The position numbers and the translations under genes were made by a program. DNA of 64,000 nucleotides, from the NCBI RefSeq assembly GCF_004362525.1, contig NZ_SNXS01000002.1, positions 186,001 to 250,000 on the forward strand, written 5' to 3'. Source of the stretch: Roseateles toxinivorans (GTDB taxonomy: Bacteria > Pseudomonadota > Gammaproteobacteria > Burkholderiales > Burkholderiaceae_C). How positions within the stretch are numbered: the stretch's first letter is position 1; every line of letters begins with the position of its first letter. Below are positions 8,720 to 15,894 of the stretch, in pieces. The notes beneath the pieces were generated by a model that searched no databases, was not told the DNA's origin, and saw only the letters and a list, made by a program, of their open reading frames with translations.

Positions 8720-9706
8720 ATGCACGCCTTCTCACGCTCCATGGTGGACCTGTACCGCCTGGCCGAACAGGCCGGCTACCAGGAGTTCCCGGGTGAGGCG
8801 CTGCGCCTGCTGCAGCGCTGGGTGGGCTTTGACGGCGCGGTGCTGGGGCTGGGCGAGGCCGGCCGCGACCCCCGCACCGGCCTGCTGATCACGCAGGCCC
8901 ATGTGCACCAACGCGAGAACCACATCCTGCAGGCCTATGGCGCGGTATCGGGCCGCGACCCGGTCACCGACGCTTTTTTGCGTGGCCTGCAGCGGCCGCT
9001 CGCGGTGGACTGCCATGCACAGTACCGGCGGCGGGGCGAGGGGCTGGCCGAGATGGAGGCCTTCACGCGCGACTACGATCTGCGCCATCTGCTGCTGTTC
9101 GGTGACAGCCCCGCCGCCGGCACGCCCGGGCGCTGGCTGGTGCTGTACCGCGCCGACGATGCCTGTTTCAAGCCCGAAGATGCCGAGTTGCTGCATGCCG
9201 CCTGGCTGCACCTGTCGCGGGCCATCGGCCTGCATCGCGCGGCGCTGCTGGACCGGCAGGACAGCGTGCGTGCGCAACGCGCCTCGGCCCTGGTCAATGG
9301 CCTGGGCGGCGTCGAGAGCGCCGATGCGCGCTTCGTCGATCTGCTGCGCCAGGAATGGCCCGCGGGTTGCGGCCAGCAGCTACCCGCCGAGCTGCTGGGC
9401 AGGCTGAGCGAGGGCCTGGCCTGGCGCGGGCGGCGCATCGAGGTGATGGCTCGGCGCGAGCAGCATCTGCTCGTCTGCACGGCCCGCCCGGTCGAAGCCC
9501 TGGCCCTGCTGACCCCGGCCGAGGCGGCGGTGGCGCGGCGCTTTGCCGCCGGCCAGAGCCACAAGCAGATCGCCCGCGAGCTGGGCGTGGCACCGAACAC
9601 GGTGCGCACCCAGATCACCCGACTGTATGCCAAGCTGCAGATCCACGACAAGGCGGCGCTGGCCCAGCGGCTGATGGCCGCCGAGCGCGGCGCACTGGAC
9701 TCCTGA
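8720..9706 (+). CDS. LuxR-type HTH regulator next to oligomer hydrolase
   Basis: This protein has 328 residues. The C-terminal 60 residues are a GerE/LuxR helix-turn-helix (LTPAEAAVARRFAAGQ...QIARELGVAPNTVRTQI). The N-terminal 250 residues match no sensor domain I can name; there is no response-regulator phospho-acceptor pattern and no autoinducer-binding signature. The ATG at 8720 is chosen; the reading frame is open much further upstream but runs antisense to the protease gene. It lies 80 bases before the first 3-hydroxybutyrate-oligomer hydrolase on the same strand, so it probably regulates that gene. Confidence 0.82.
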   Translation: MHAFSRSMVDLYRLAEQAGYQEFPGEALRLLQRWVGFDGAVLGLGEAGRDPRTGLLITQAHVHQRENHILQAYGAVSGRDPVTDAFLRGLQRPLAVDCHAQYRRRGEGLAEMEAFTRDYDLRHLLLFGDSPAAGTPGRWLVLYRADDACFKPEDAELLHAAWLHLSRAIGLHRAALLDRQDSVRAQRASALVNGLGGVESADARFVDLLRQEWPAGCGQQLPAELLGRLSEGLAWRGRRIEVMARREQHLLVCTARPVEALALLTPAEAAVARRFAAGQSHKQIARELGVAPNTVRTQITRLYAKLQIHDKAALAQRLMAAERGALDS

Positions 9707-9716
9707 GCCCGCCCTG

Positions 9717-9732
9717 TCACGCATTTGCGTGA
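9717..9732. promoter_or_regulatory. Inverted repeat upstream of oligomer hydrolase 1
   Basis: TCACGCA-TT-TGCGTGA is a perfect 7-base-arm dyad just after the LuxR-HTH gene and 55 bases before the hydrolase start. Its position suggests an operator for the adjacent regulator. It could also act as a short hairpin, but it has no T-run and so is not a standard terminator. Confidence 0.45.
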
Positions 9733-9786
9733 TTGAGCGGCCCGGCCGCCCTGCCTATGGTTGCCTCCACAACAACGGAGACACCC

Positions 9787-11853
9787 ATGACCCTGCACTT
9801 CAGGCTGCACCAGGCCGCCACGCTGGCCCTGCCCACCCTGCTGCTGGCCGCCTGCGGCGGCAGCGACAGCAGCAGTCCGGCCGATGCCTTCAAGGCCCGC
9901 CCCGCCTTCCTGCTCGCCGAGCCCGTACGCGTCGACTATGACGGCGGGAGCAACGGCCTGCTGACCGGCAAGGCCGGCTCGCTGGCCGCGCTGATCACCT
10001 ACCAGCTGCCCGCCAACCCCACGGCCGCCGACCTGCGCACGCTGGCCATTCAGACCAGCTACACCGGCCTGCTTGACGTGACGGCCGCCGGTGGCTTCGG
10101 CACCTACTACGGCAAGGTCTCGGCGGCCGCCAACAAGGGCAGCGAGTATGTGGCCGTGTCGGATGACGGCACGGGCACGAAGAACGCGACCCTGGTCGTC
10201 ACCGTGCCCAGCCATTTCGACGCAGCCAAGCCCTGCATCGTCGCCGTACCGTCCAGCGGCTCGCGACCGGTCTATGGCGAGCTGGGCACCATCGGCGAAT
10301 GGGCGCTGAACAGGGGCTGCGCCGTGGCGCTGACCGACAAGGGCGGCGGCGTCGGCATCCATGACCTGGACCGCGACCAGAGCTTCGCCATCGACGGCAC
10401 GGTGGCCGCCGCCGGTGCGCGCAAGGACCTGACCTTCAATGCCAATCTGCTGGGCGACAACCTGGCCCCCTTCCGTACCGCCAACCCGAACCGCCTGGCG
10501 CTCAAGCATGCCCATGGCAAGCAGAACCCCGAGAAGGACTGGGGCAGCTACACGCTGCAATCGATCAAGCTGGCCCTGTACGTGCTGAACAAGCAGTTCC
10601 CCGGCGCCGAGCTGTCACCGGCCAACACGGTGGTGATCGCCTCCAGCATCTCCAACGGCGGCGCGGCGGCATTGCGCGCCGCCGAGCAGGACAGCGAGGG
10701 CCTGATACGCGGCGTGGTGGCCGGCGAGCCGCAGCTCAATCTGCCCGACAACGCCGGCCTCGTCGTGAAGCGCGGCGGCGTGGCCGTGCCCATCTCGGCC
10801 AGGCCGCTGTTCGACTACACCACCGTGGCCGGCCTCTACCAGGCCTGCGCCACCCAGTCGGCGGCGCTGGCGCCCAGCAGCGCCTTTGTCATCGCCCCCT
10901 ATGCCGCCAACCGCTGCGCGGCGCTGGCCGCCAAGGGCCTGGTGACCGGCGCGACCCTGGCCGAGCAATCGGCCGACGCGCTGGCCCGCCTGCATGCCTA
11001 TGGCTGGGAGGCCGACAGCGATCTGCTGCACGACAGCCACTCCGGCTTCGAGTTCACCGAGCTGGTGGCGCACACCTACGCGAATGCCTTTGCCCGCGCC
11101 TCGGTGACGGAAGGGCTCTGCGGCTACAGCGTGGCCGGTATCAGCGCCAGCTACCAGACCCCGGTGGCGCCCGCCGCCGAGGCCTTCAAGCCCGGCTGGG
11201 CCACCGGCGGGGGCCTGGGGTTTCTGGGCGGCGCCTTCAACATCATTGCCGATACGTCGGTGGGCGGCCCGGCGCTGTATCTGCTGGCCACCTCGCCGAG
11301 CACCGGTCAGGCCGACTTCTTCGTCGACGGTGCCACCTGTCTGCGCCGTCTGGCCACCGGTGCGGCGGTGGGCAACACCACGCTCAGCGCCGCCGAGCAG
11401 GCGCTGGCCGCGCGCGTCAAGACCGGCCTGGCCGAGGTGCGCGTGACCGGCGACCTGCGCGGCAAGCCGGCGGTGATCGTCCACGGCCGCTCCGATGCGC
11501 TGATACCGGTCAACCATAATTCGCGCCCCTACGCTGCGCTGAACAGGCGCGCCGAGCCGAACAGCGCCCTGCGCTACTACGAGGTCACCGACGCGAACCA
11601 CTTCGACGCGCTGGTGGGCCTGTACCCGAAGACGCTGGTACCGCTGCATGTCTACACGCTGCGCGCGCTGGACCTGATGTGGGCCAAGCTGAACAACGGC
11701 ACCGCCCTGCCCGACTCGCAGGTGGTGCGGGCCAAGGCGCGGGCCTCGGCGGCCGCCGTGCTCAGCGATGCCAACGTGCCGGCGATTGCCACCACGCCAA
11801 CGGCCGGGGACCAGATCACGCTGGGCAGCGGCACCATAGACGTGCCGAACTAA
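9787..11853 (+). CDS. 3-hydroxybutyrate oligomer hydrolase, lipoprotein (copy 1)
   Basis: This protein has 688 residues and belongs to the D-(-)-3-hydroxybutyrate oligomer hydrolase family, which cleaves the short oligomers left by PHB depolymerase to 3-hydroxybutyrate. A lipoprotein signal ends in LLAAC with Cys23, so the protein is expected to be lipid-anchored to the envelope. The probable nucleophile region is SSISNGG at residues 286-292. Three blocks (RPVYGELGTIGEW, HAHGKQNPEKDWG, LIPVNHNSRPY) are shared with the second copy at 21617-23800. The ATG at 9787 follows ACAACGGAGACACCC with a GGAG site; the upstream frame start at 9733 is not preferred. Its last 4 bases overlap the convergent VOC gene. 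Confidence 0.88.
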   Translation: MTLHFRLHQAATLALPTLLLAACGGSDSSSPADAFKARPAFLLAEPVRVDYDGGSNGLLTGKAGSLAALITYQLPANPTAADLRTLAIQTSYTGLLDVTAAGGFGTYYGKVSAAANKGSEYVAVSDDGTGTKNATLVVTVPSHFDAAKPCIVAVPSSGSRPVYGELGTIGEWALNRGCAVALTDKGGGVGIHDLDRDQSFAIDGTVAAAGARKDLTFNANLLGDNLAPFRTANPNRLALKHAHGKQNPEKDWGSYTLQSIKLALYVLNKQFPGAELSPANTVVIASSISNGGAAALRAAEQDSEGLIRGVVAGEPQLNLPDNAGLVVKRGGVAVPISARPLFDYTTVAGLYQACATQSAALAPSSAFVIAPYAANRCAALAAKGLVTGATLAEQSADALARLHAYGWEADSDLLHDSHSGFEFTELVAHTYANAFARASVTEGLCGYSVAGISASYQTPVAPAAEAFKPGWATGGGLGFLGGAFNIIADTSVGGPALYLLATSPSTGQADFFVDGATCLRRLATGAAVGNTTLSAAEQALAARVKTGLAEVRVTGDLRGKPAVIVHGRSDALIPVNHNSRPYAALNRRAEPNSALRYYEVTDANHFDALVGLYPKTLVPLHVYTLRALDLMWAKLNNGTALPDSQVVRAKARASAAAVLSDANVPAIATTPTAGDQITLGSGTIDVPN

Positions 11854-12272
11854 GCCCTGCTCGGCTGCGCGGCCTGGATCATCTTCCAGCCATTGCCGGC
11901 CGGGTCGCGGAAGCCGGCATCGACGCTGCCGTAGCGGTCCACCGACTCCTGCGTGAACTCCACGCCGCGCTCGCGCCATTGCGCGTAACTGGCCCGGCAG
12001 TCGACGACGCTCAGCACCAGGGGCGGCATCGCCCCCTTGGCCACCATGGCGAGCAGCGTCTGCGCCGTCGCTTCGTCATGGATGGGCGCCCCAGGCTTGA
12101 ACAGGCCCAGCTGGAAGCCGGGCTGCTCCGGCTGCTGCACCGTCAGCCAGCGGTAGGAGCCGTTGCGCACATCCGTGTGGACGCGGAAACCGAGCTTGTC
12201 GACATAGAAGGCGAGCGCCTCGTCCTGGTCATTGACGTACACACCCACCACACCGATTCCTTGCTTCATCAT
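11850..12272 (-). CDS. VOC (glyoxalase-fold) family protein
   Basis: This protein of about 140 residues has the vicinal-oxygen-chelate fold: an N-terminal VGVYVNDQDEALAFYVDKLGF and a C-terminal RDPAGNGWKMIQ, the hallmark ends of the family. The substrate is unknown. A strong ribosome site (AAGGAGG) lies inside the last codons of the AraC gene upstream, and the AraC stop overlaps this start (TGATG), so the pair is translationally coupled. A second ATG at 12269 is equally possible. Confidence 0.87.
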   Translation of the reverse strand: MMKQGIGVVGVYVNDQDEALAFYVDKLGFRVHTDVRNGSYRWLTVQQPEQPGFQLGLFKPGAPIHDEATAQTLLAMVAKGAMPPLVLSVVDCRASYAQWRERGVEFTQESVDRYGSVDAGFRDPAGNGWKMIQAAQPSRA

Positions 12273-12775
12273 CAAACCTCCTTGATTGAAGGCTGGTTTG
12301 TACCGTCGGCAAGGCGGCGGCGCTTCTCCGAAACTGCGGTGACGAGATCCGGCCGCTGCGCGGCCTTCAGCAGGCAGGCGGGCACACGATCGAGCTGCTG
12401 CGTCGTGGCCCGGGCCTCGCGGCGCAGTGCGCTGGGGCTCTTGCCGGTGATGTCGTGGAAGGTGCGGCCGAAGGTGCCCAGGCTCTCCCAGCCGGTGGCG
12501 AAGGCAATCTCGGTGATGGGGTGCTCGGTGTCGCGCAGCAGCGTGCTCGCCTGCTCGATGCGCCGCGTCAGCAAATAGCGGTGCGGCGGAATGCCGAAGG
12601 CCTGCCTGAAGGAACGTGCGAAATGGGCCTCGGTGACGTCGCTGAGCTCGGCCAGCCGTTTGACCGGCCAGGCCTCGTGCGAAGCGGCGTCCATGCGGTC
12701 CCTGGCGCGCAGCAGGGCCGGGTCTTGAGGTGCCTCGGGCTGGGGCGATGTTTCAGTATCTGCGCGTCGGGGCAT
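12272..12775 (-). CDS. AraC-family regulator, HTH-only type
   Basis: This protein has 167 residues from the ATG at 12775; a GTG at 12823 would add 16. The body is a double helix-turn-helix of AraC type (LAELSDVTEAHFARSFRQAF and IAFATGWESLGTFGRTFHDITGKSP) with no N-terminal cupin or sensor, followed by a short basic tail. It is coupled to the VOC gene by a one-base stop/start overlap. Such AraC-VOC pairs are common, and the regulator probably acts on its own operon. Confidence 0.82.
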   Translation of the reverse strand: MPRRADTETSPQPEAPQDPALLRARDRMDAASHEAWPVKRLAELSDVTEAHFARSFRQAFGIPPHRYLLTRRIEQASTLLRDTEHPITEIAFATGWESLGTFGRTFHDITGKSPSALRREARATTQQLDRVPACLLKAAQRPDLVTAVSEKRRRLADGTNQPSIKEV

Positions 12776-12928
12776 GGCTTGCAAAAAGGGGCCGGCGATG
12801 GGCGGCAAGCTTAGCCTGAACACCGCGGCGCTGATGTCGCCAAAGCCTCCCGGCCTTGGTGCGCTGGCGAACAGACCGGGCCCGGGCGCGCGGCGACGAT
12901 GGTGGCCCGCCCAGTCTCAGGAGTCGCC

Positions 12929-13999
12929 ATGACCAAGATCCGCACCGGCCAGGCGCCGGCGCCGCTGACCCGGGCGCAGTTCCACGAGCGCTACCAGCTG
13001 CGCTTCTACGACCCGGCCTATGCCGGCGAGCAAGAGGCCATTGCCCGCCTCGAGGACATCGCCTGGCAGGCGCTGCAGGAGGGCCGCAAGGCGCCGGTCA
13101 CCCGGCCCGCGGGCCGCGGCTTTGCCGACCCGAGCTATCGGATCTCGGTCGAGTGGCTGGACACCCGCAAGCGCCTGCGCCTGGCGCAAAAGCGCTGGCA
13201 GGATGCGGATACGCCCTCGCGCGTGCTGCTGGTCTGCGGCAGCGCCCGCAATGACGGCACCTGCCCGGGCGAGGTCTCCAAGACCTGGCGGCTGACCGGC
13301 ATCGCGGAGCAGGTCATCGCGGCGGCGGGCGTCGAGGCCGATGTGCTGGACCTGAGCCTGGTGACCTCGGAGTTCGGCCGCACGATACAGCCCTGCAAGG
13401 GCTGCGTGGCGAGCGCAATGCCGCTGTGCCACTGGCCCTGCACCTGCTACCCGAACCACGCGCTGGGCCAGGCCGATGACTGGATGGCCGAGATCTATGA
13501 GCGCTGGGTCGCCGCCCACGCGGTGATCATTCTCGCGCCCACCTACTGGTACCAGTCACCCGGCCCGCTGAAGCTGATGATGGACCGCATGGTCTGCGCC
13601 GACGGCGGCAACCCCGATCCGACGACGACCCACGGCAAGCGCGTGGTCGAGGCCAAGCGCATCGAGAAAAAGGGCTGGGACTATCCCAAGCATGTCGCCG
13701 GGCGGGCCTTCGGCGTCGTCGTCCACGGCGACGTGGCCGGCGTCGAGAACCACCGGCGCAATCTGTGCGACTGGCTGGAGTGGATGGGCATGGTCGATGC
13801 GGGCGCAACCGCCAAGCTCGACCGCTACATCGGCTACTACGGCCCCTACTTCGACAGCCACGATGCGCTGGACAAGGACAAGGCCGTGCAGGAAGAAGTC
13901 CGCAACGTGGCCCGCTCGGTCGTCGCGGCCGTCAAGGAACTGCGCGCCGGCCGCCTGAGCCAACCGGACAAGCACACCCAGTCACCGCGCCCGAAATGA
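12929..13999 (+). CDS. NAD(P)H-dependent flavodoxin-fold oxidoreductase
   Basis: This protein has 356 residues. The first 90 residues are a charged extension of unknown role. From about residue 95 comes an NADPH-dependent FMN reductase-like domain: VLLVCGSARNDGTC (phosphate-binding loop), IQPCKGCVAS (Cys-rich loop seen in this family) and IILAPTYWYQSPGPLKLMMDR (flavin-ring loop). The ATG at 12929 follows a CAGGAG site. The next gene on the strand, 32 bases away, is an OsmC peroxiredoxin, so a redox or xenobiotic-stress role is likely. It was probably recruited as a general quinone or nitro-compound reductase; the substrate is not known. Confidence 0.85.
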   Translation: MTKIRTGQAPAPLTRAQFHERYQLRFYDPAYAGEQEAIARLEDIAWQALQEGRKAPVTRPAGRGFADPSYRISVEWLDTRKRLRLAQKRWQDADTPSRVLLVCGSARNDGTCPGEVSKTWRLTGIAEQVIAAAGVEADVLDLSLVTSEFGRTIQPCKGCVASAMPLCHWPCTCYPNHALGQADDWMAEIYERWVAAHAVIILAPTYWYQSPGPLKLMMDRMVCADGGNPDPTTTHGKRVVEAKRIEKKGWDYPKHVAGRAFGVVVHGDVAGVENHRRNLCDWLEWMGMVDAGATAKLDRYIGYYGPYFDSHDALDKDKAVQEEVRNVARSVVAAVKELRAGRLSQPDKHTQSPRPK

Positions 14000-14031
14000 C
14001 GCCACCCCAACCACCACCGAAAGGAAGCACC

Positions 14032-14484
14032 ATGACCGAAAAGACCGCCACCATCCATTGGCAGGGCTCAGGCAAAGCGGGCCTGGGCCAGATCAGCACC
14101 GAAACCGGCGCGCTGAAGGCCTATCCCTACGGCTTTGCCAGCCGCTTCGAGGACGACAGGCGCGGCAGCAACCCGGAAGAGATCCTGGCCGCGGCTCACG
14201 CCGCCTGCTTCACGATGGCCTTCTCGTTCGCCTGCGACAAGGCCGGCTTTGCCACCGCCGTGGTCGATACCGAGGCCCGCGTGCGCCTGACCCAACAGGG
14301 CGAGGGCTTCGTGATCGATCGCATCGCGCTGACCCTGAAGGCCCAGGTGCCCGGCATAGCCGAGACCCGCTTCCAGGAGATCGCCCAGGCCGCCAAGCGC
14401 GACTGCCCGCTGTCCAAGGCGCTGGCCAGCGTCCTCGAGATCACGCTGGAGGCCACCCTGCTGGGCGCCCCCAGCGCCCGGTAG
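14032..14484 (+). CDS. OsmC-family peroxiredoxin
   Basis: This protein has 150 residues. OsmC/Ohr proteins reduce organic hydroperoxides with two cysteines. Both are present: C59 (AHAACFTMA) and C125 (RDCPLSKAL). The conserved NPEEILAAAHAAC block is typical of OsmC rather than Ohr. A clear AAAGGA ribosome site precedes the ATG. It lies between the flavodoxin-fold oxidoreductase and a small stress-associated protein on the same strand. Confidence 0.93.
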   Translation: MTEKTATIHWQGSGKAGLGQISTETGALKAYPYGFASRFEDDRRGSNPEEILAAAHAACFTMAFSFACDKAGFATAVVDTEARVRLTQQGEGFVIDRIALTLKAQVPGIAETRFQEIAQAAKRDCPLSKALASVLEITLEATLLGAPSAR

Positions 14485-14504
14485 TCCATCGCCAAGGAGC
14501 CGTC

Positions 14505-14831
14505 ATGCCGCAGAAAGCCTGGAGTGCCAAGCGCGAACGCCAGTACGCGCACATCAAGGAGGGTCTGCTCGAACAGGGCCGGCCCCTGCCGCTGGCCGAG
14601 GAGATTGCGGCCCGCGTAGTCAACAAGGAACGGGCGCAGCACGGCGAGTCGGTCGAGGCCAGCGCCTCGTCGCTCAATGACATGTCGGCGGGCCGGCGCG
14701 GCGGACTGCGCTCGCACCAGGGCCCGGGCGGCCGCACCGTGATGCAGTTGCGCAATGAGGCCCGGCAACGCGGCGTGGTAGGACGATCGCGCATGAACAA
14801 GGCGCAACTCGAAGCCGCGCTGCGACGTTGA
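14505..14831 (+). CDS. Small basic protein with Rho-N/SAP-like C terminus
   Basis: This is a 108-residue, strongly charged protein of a family often labelled 'plasmid stabilization protein' or 'Rho termination factor' in proteobacterial genomes. The start is MPQKAWSAKRERQYAHIKEG, then EEIAARVVNKERAQHGE. The C-terminal helices (LRNEARQRGVVGRSRMNKAQLEAAL) match the Rho N-terminal/SAP nucleic-acid-binding pattern. It is cytoplasmic and of unknown precise role. An AAGGAGC site lies upstream, 20 bases after the osmC stop, so it is likely in the same transcript. Confidence 0.85.
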   Translation: MPQKAWSAKRERQYAHIKEGLLEQGRPLPLAEEIAARVVNKERAQHGESVEASASSLNDMSAGRRGGLRSHQGPGGRTVMQLRNEARQRGVVGRSRMNKAQLEAALRR

Positions 14832-14865
14832 GGCGAGCGCCCAGCCTTGCTGTTTGTATGCGGGC

Positions 14866-15237
14866 TCAGGCCTGCGGCTCGTCGTCGGTGTCTGGCGTGG
14901 CGTCCGGGCGCACGCGATGCTTGCGCGGGTCCTGCTTGGCCAGCGCGGATTCGACCGCGCGCTTGAGCTTGTGCAGCGCGCCGTCGATGGCCTGGTGGGC
15001 GCTGCCGGCATGGTCTTTCACGATCACCGGCTCCAGGCCGATCAAGCGCGCTTCCAGCGTGCAGTGGCTGCCGTCGGTGCCCGTTTTGGCCTGGCTATGG
15101 ACCTCGGACAGATGGGCTTCGACCCGGGTGATGTGTTCGGCGAAATGCGCCATCGCGTCGGTGACGACGGTCTTCAGATGGTCGGCCATCAGCTGGCTGC
15201 CATCGGTGTGCGGGTCTGAATGAAGCAGGATTTGCAT
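14866..15237 (-). CDS. HPF/RaiA-like ribosome-associated protein
   Basis: This protein has 123 residues with the beta-alpha-beta pattern of the S30AE/ribosome hibernation family: MQILLHSD, then an amphipathic helix, ITRVEAHLSEVHSQ, CTLEARLIGLEPVIVKD and a second helix IDGALHKLKRAVES. The C-terminal tail is charged and disordered. Housekeeping Hpf is usually found near rpoN; this stand-alone copy among stress genes is more likely an accessory paralog acting under stress. It is convergent with the Rho-N-like gene. Confidence 0.8.
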   Translation of the reverse strand: MQILLHSDPHTDGSQLMADHLKTVVTDAMAHFAEHITRVEAHLSEVHSQAKTGTDGSHCTLEARLIGLEPVIVKDHAGSAHQAIDGALHKLKRAVESALAKQDPRKHRVRPDATPDTDDEPQA

Positions 15238-15335
15238 CAGGTTCCTTGGGTGTGGGGTTGGGGGAATTGCGCCCCGGAGGGTGCGGTGGGCGATCAGCCG
15301 ACCGGCTGGCGGCCTGTGGACATCGTGCGCGCCGG

Positions 15336-15797
15336 TCAGGACACGATCTTGGCCAGGCCGTCCAGCACCATCGCCCAGTTCTTCTCGTACTCGGCACGGT
15401 GCTCCCTGTCGGCCGGCGTGATGCCGCCCAGCAAGTTCGCCTGGCTCAGCGTGACCTGGGTCGAGGCGCCCTGCGGCGCCAGATCGAAGCTGATGACGTG
15501 GTGGTTCTCCGGCGTGTCGGGCGTGCCCGACAGCGCACTCCAGTGCGAGAAGCGCAGGCGCCTTGCGGGCTCGAAGGCCAGGATGTCGCCCCTGTCCTCG
15601 TAGGGCTTGCCCTTGAACTCGCCCCGCATACGGATCGGGCTGCCGACCGCCCAGTCGGTGACGATGTCGGCACCAAAGAAGAATTGCTTGAGCGTCGCGG
15701 GTGTGGTCAGTGCAGTCCAGACGTCGGCGGCCTTGGCGGCCATCACCCGCTCGACCTGTGCGGTCACCTCATCGGTCATGCCATCGGACTTACTCAT
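15336..15797 (-). CDS. SRPBCC / AHSA1-like protein
   Basis: This protein has 153 residues from the ATG at 15797 (MSKSDGMTDEVT). The open frame continues upstream, but that stretch is Arg/Gly/Cys-rich and non-conserved. The fold pattern is START-like: VERVMAAKAADVWTALTTPATLKQFFFG at the start and a long C-terminal helix (YEKNWAMVLDGLAKIV). Members are hydrophobic-ligand or co-chaperone-like proteins; no catalytic residues are assigned. The helicase gene ends 97 bases to the right on the same strand, so read-through between them is possible. Confidence 0.85.
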   Translation of the reverse strand: MSKSDGMTDEVTAQVERVMAAKAADVWTALTTPATLKQFFFGADIVTDWAVGSPIRMRGEFKGKPYEDRGDILAFEPARRLRFSHWSALSGTPDTPENHHVISFDLAPQGASTQVTLSQANLLGGITPADREHRAEYEKNWAMVLDGLAKIVS

Positions 15798-15894
15798 CGG
15801 GTATCCAATCGATCTGCGGGGTTGACGCCCGCAGACTGCACCAAGACACCCGCCGGGTCTGTGCCCTGGCGCACACAGGCCCCGGTCCGCAGGC

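Noticed and set aside
8720-9706. Quorum-sensing receptor at the first LuxR-HTH gene
   Set aside because: N-terminal region lacks the autoinducer-domain residues (DP, W, G) seen in the 58370 protein.
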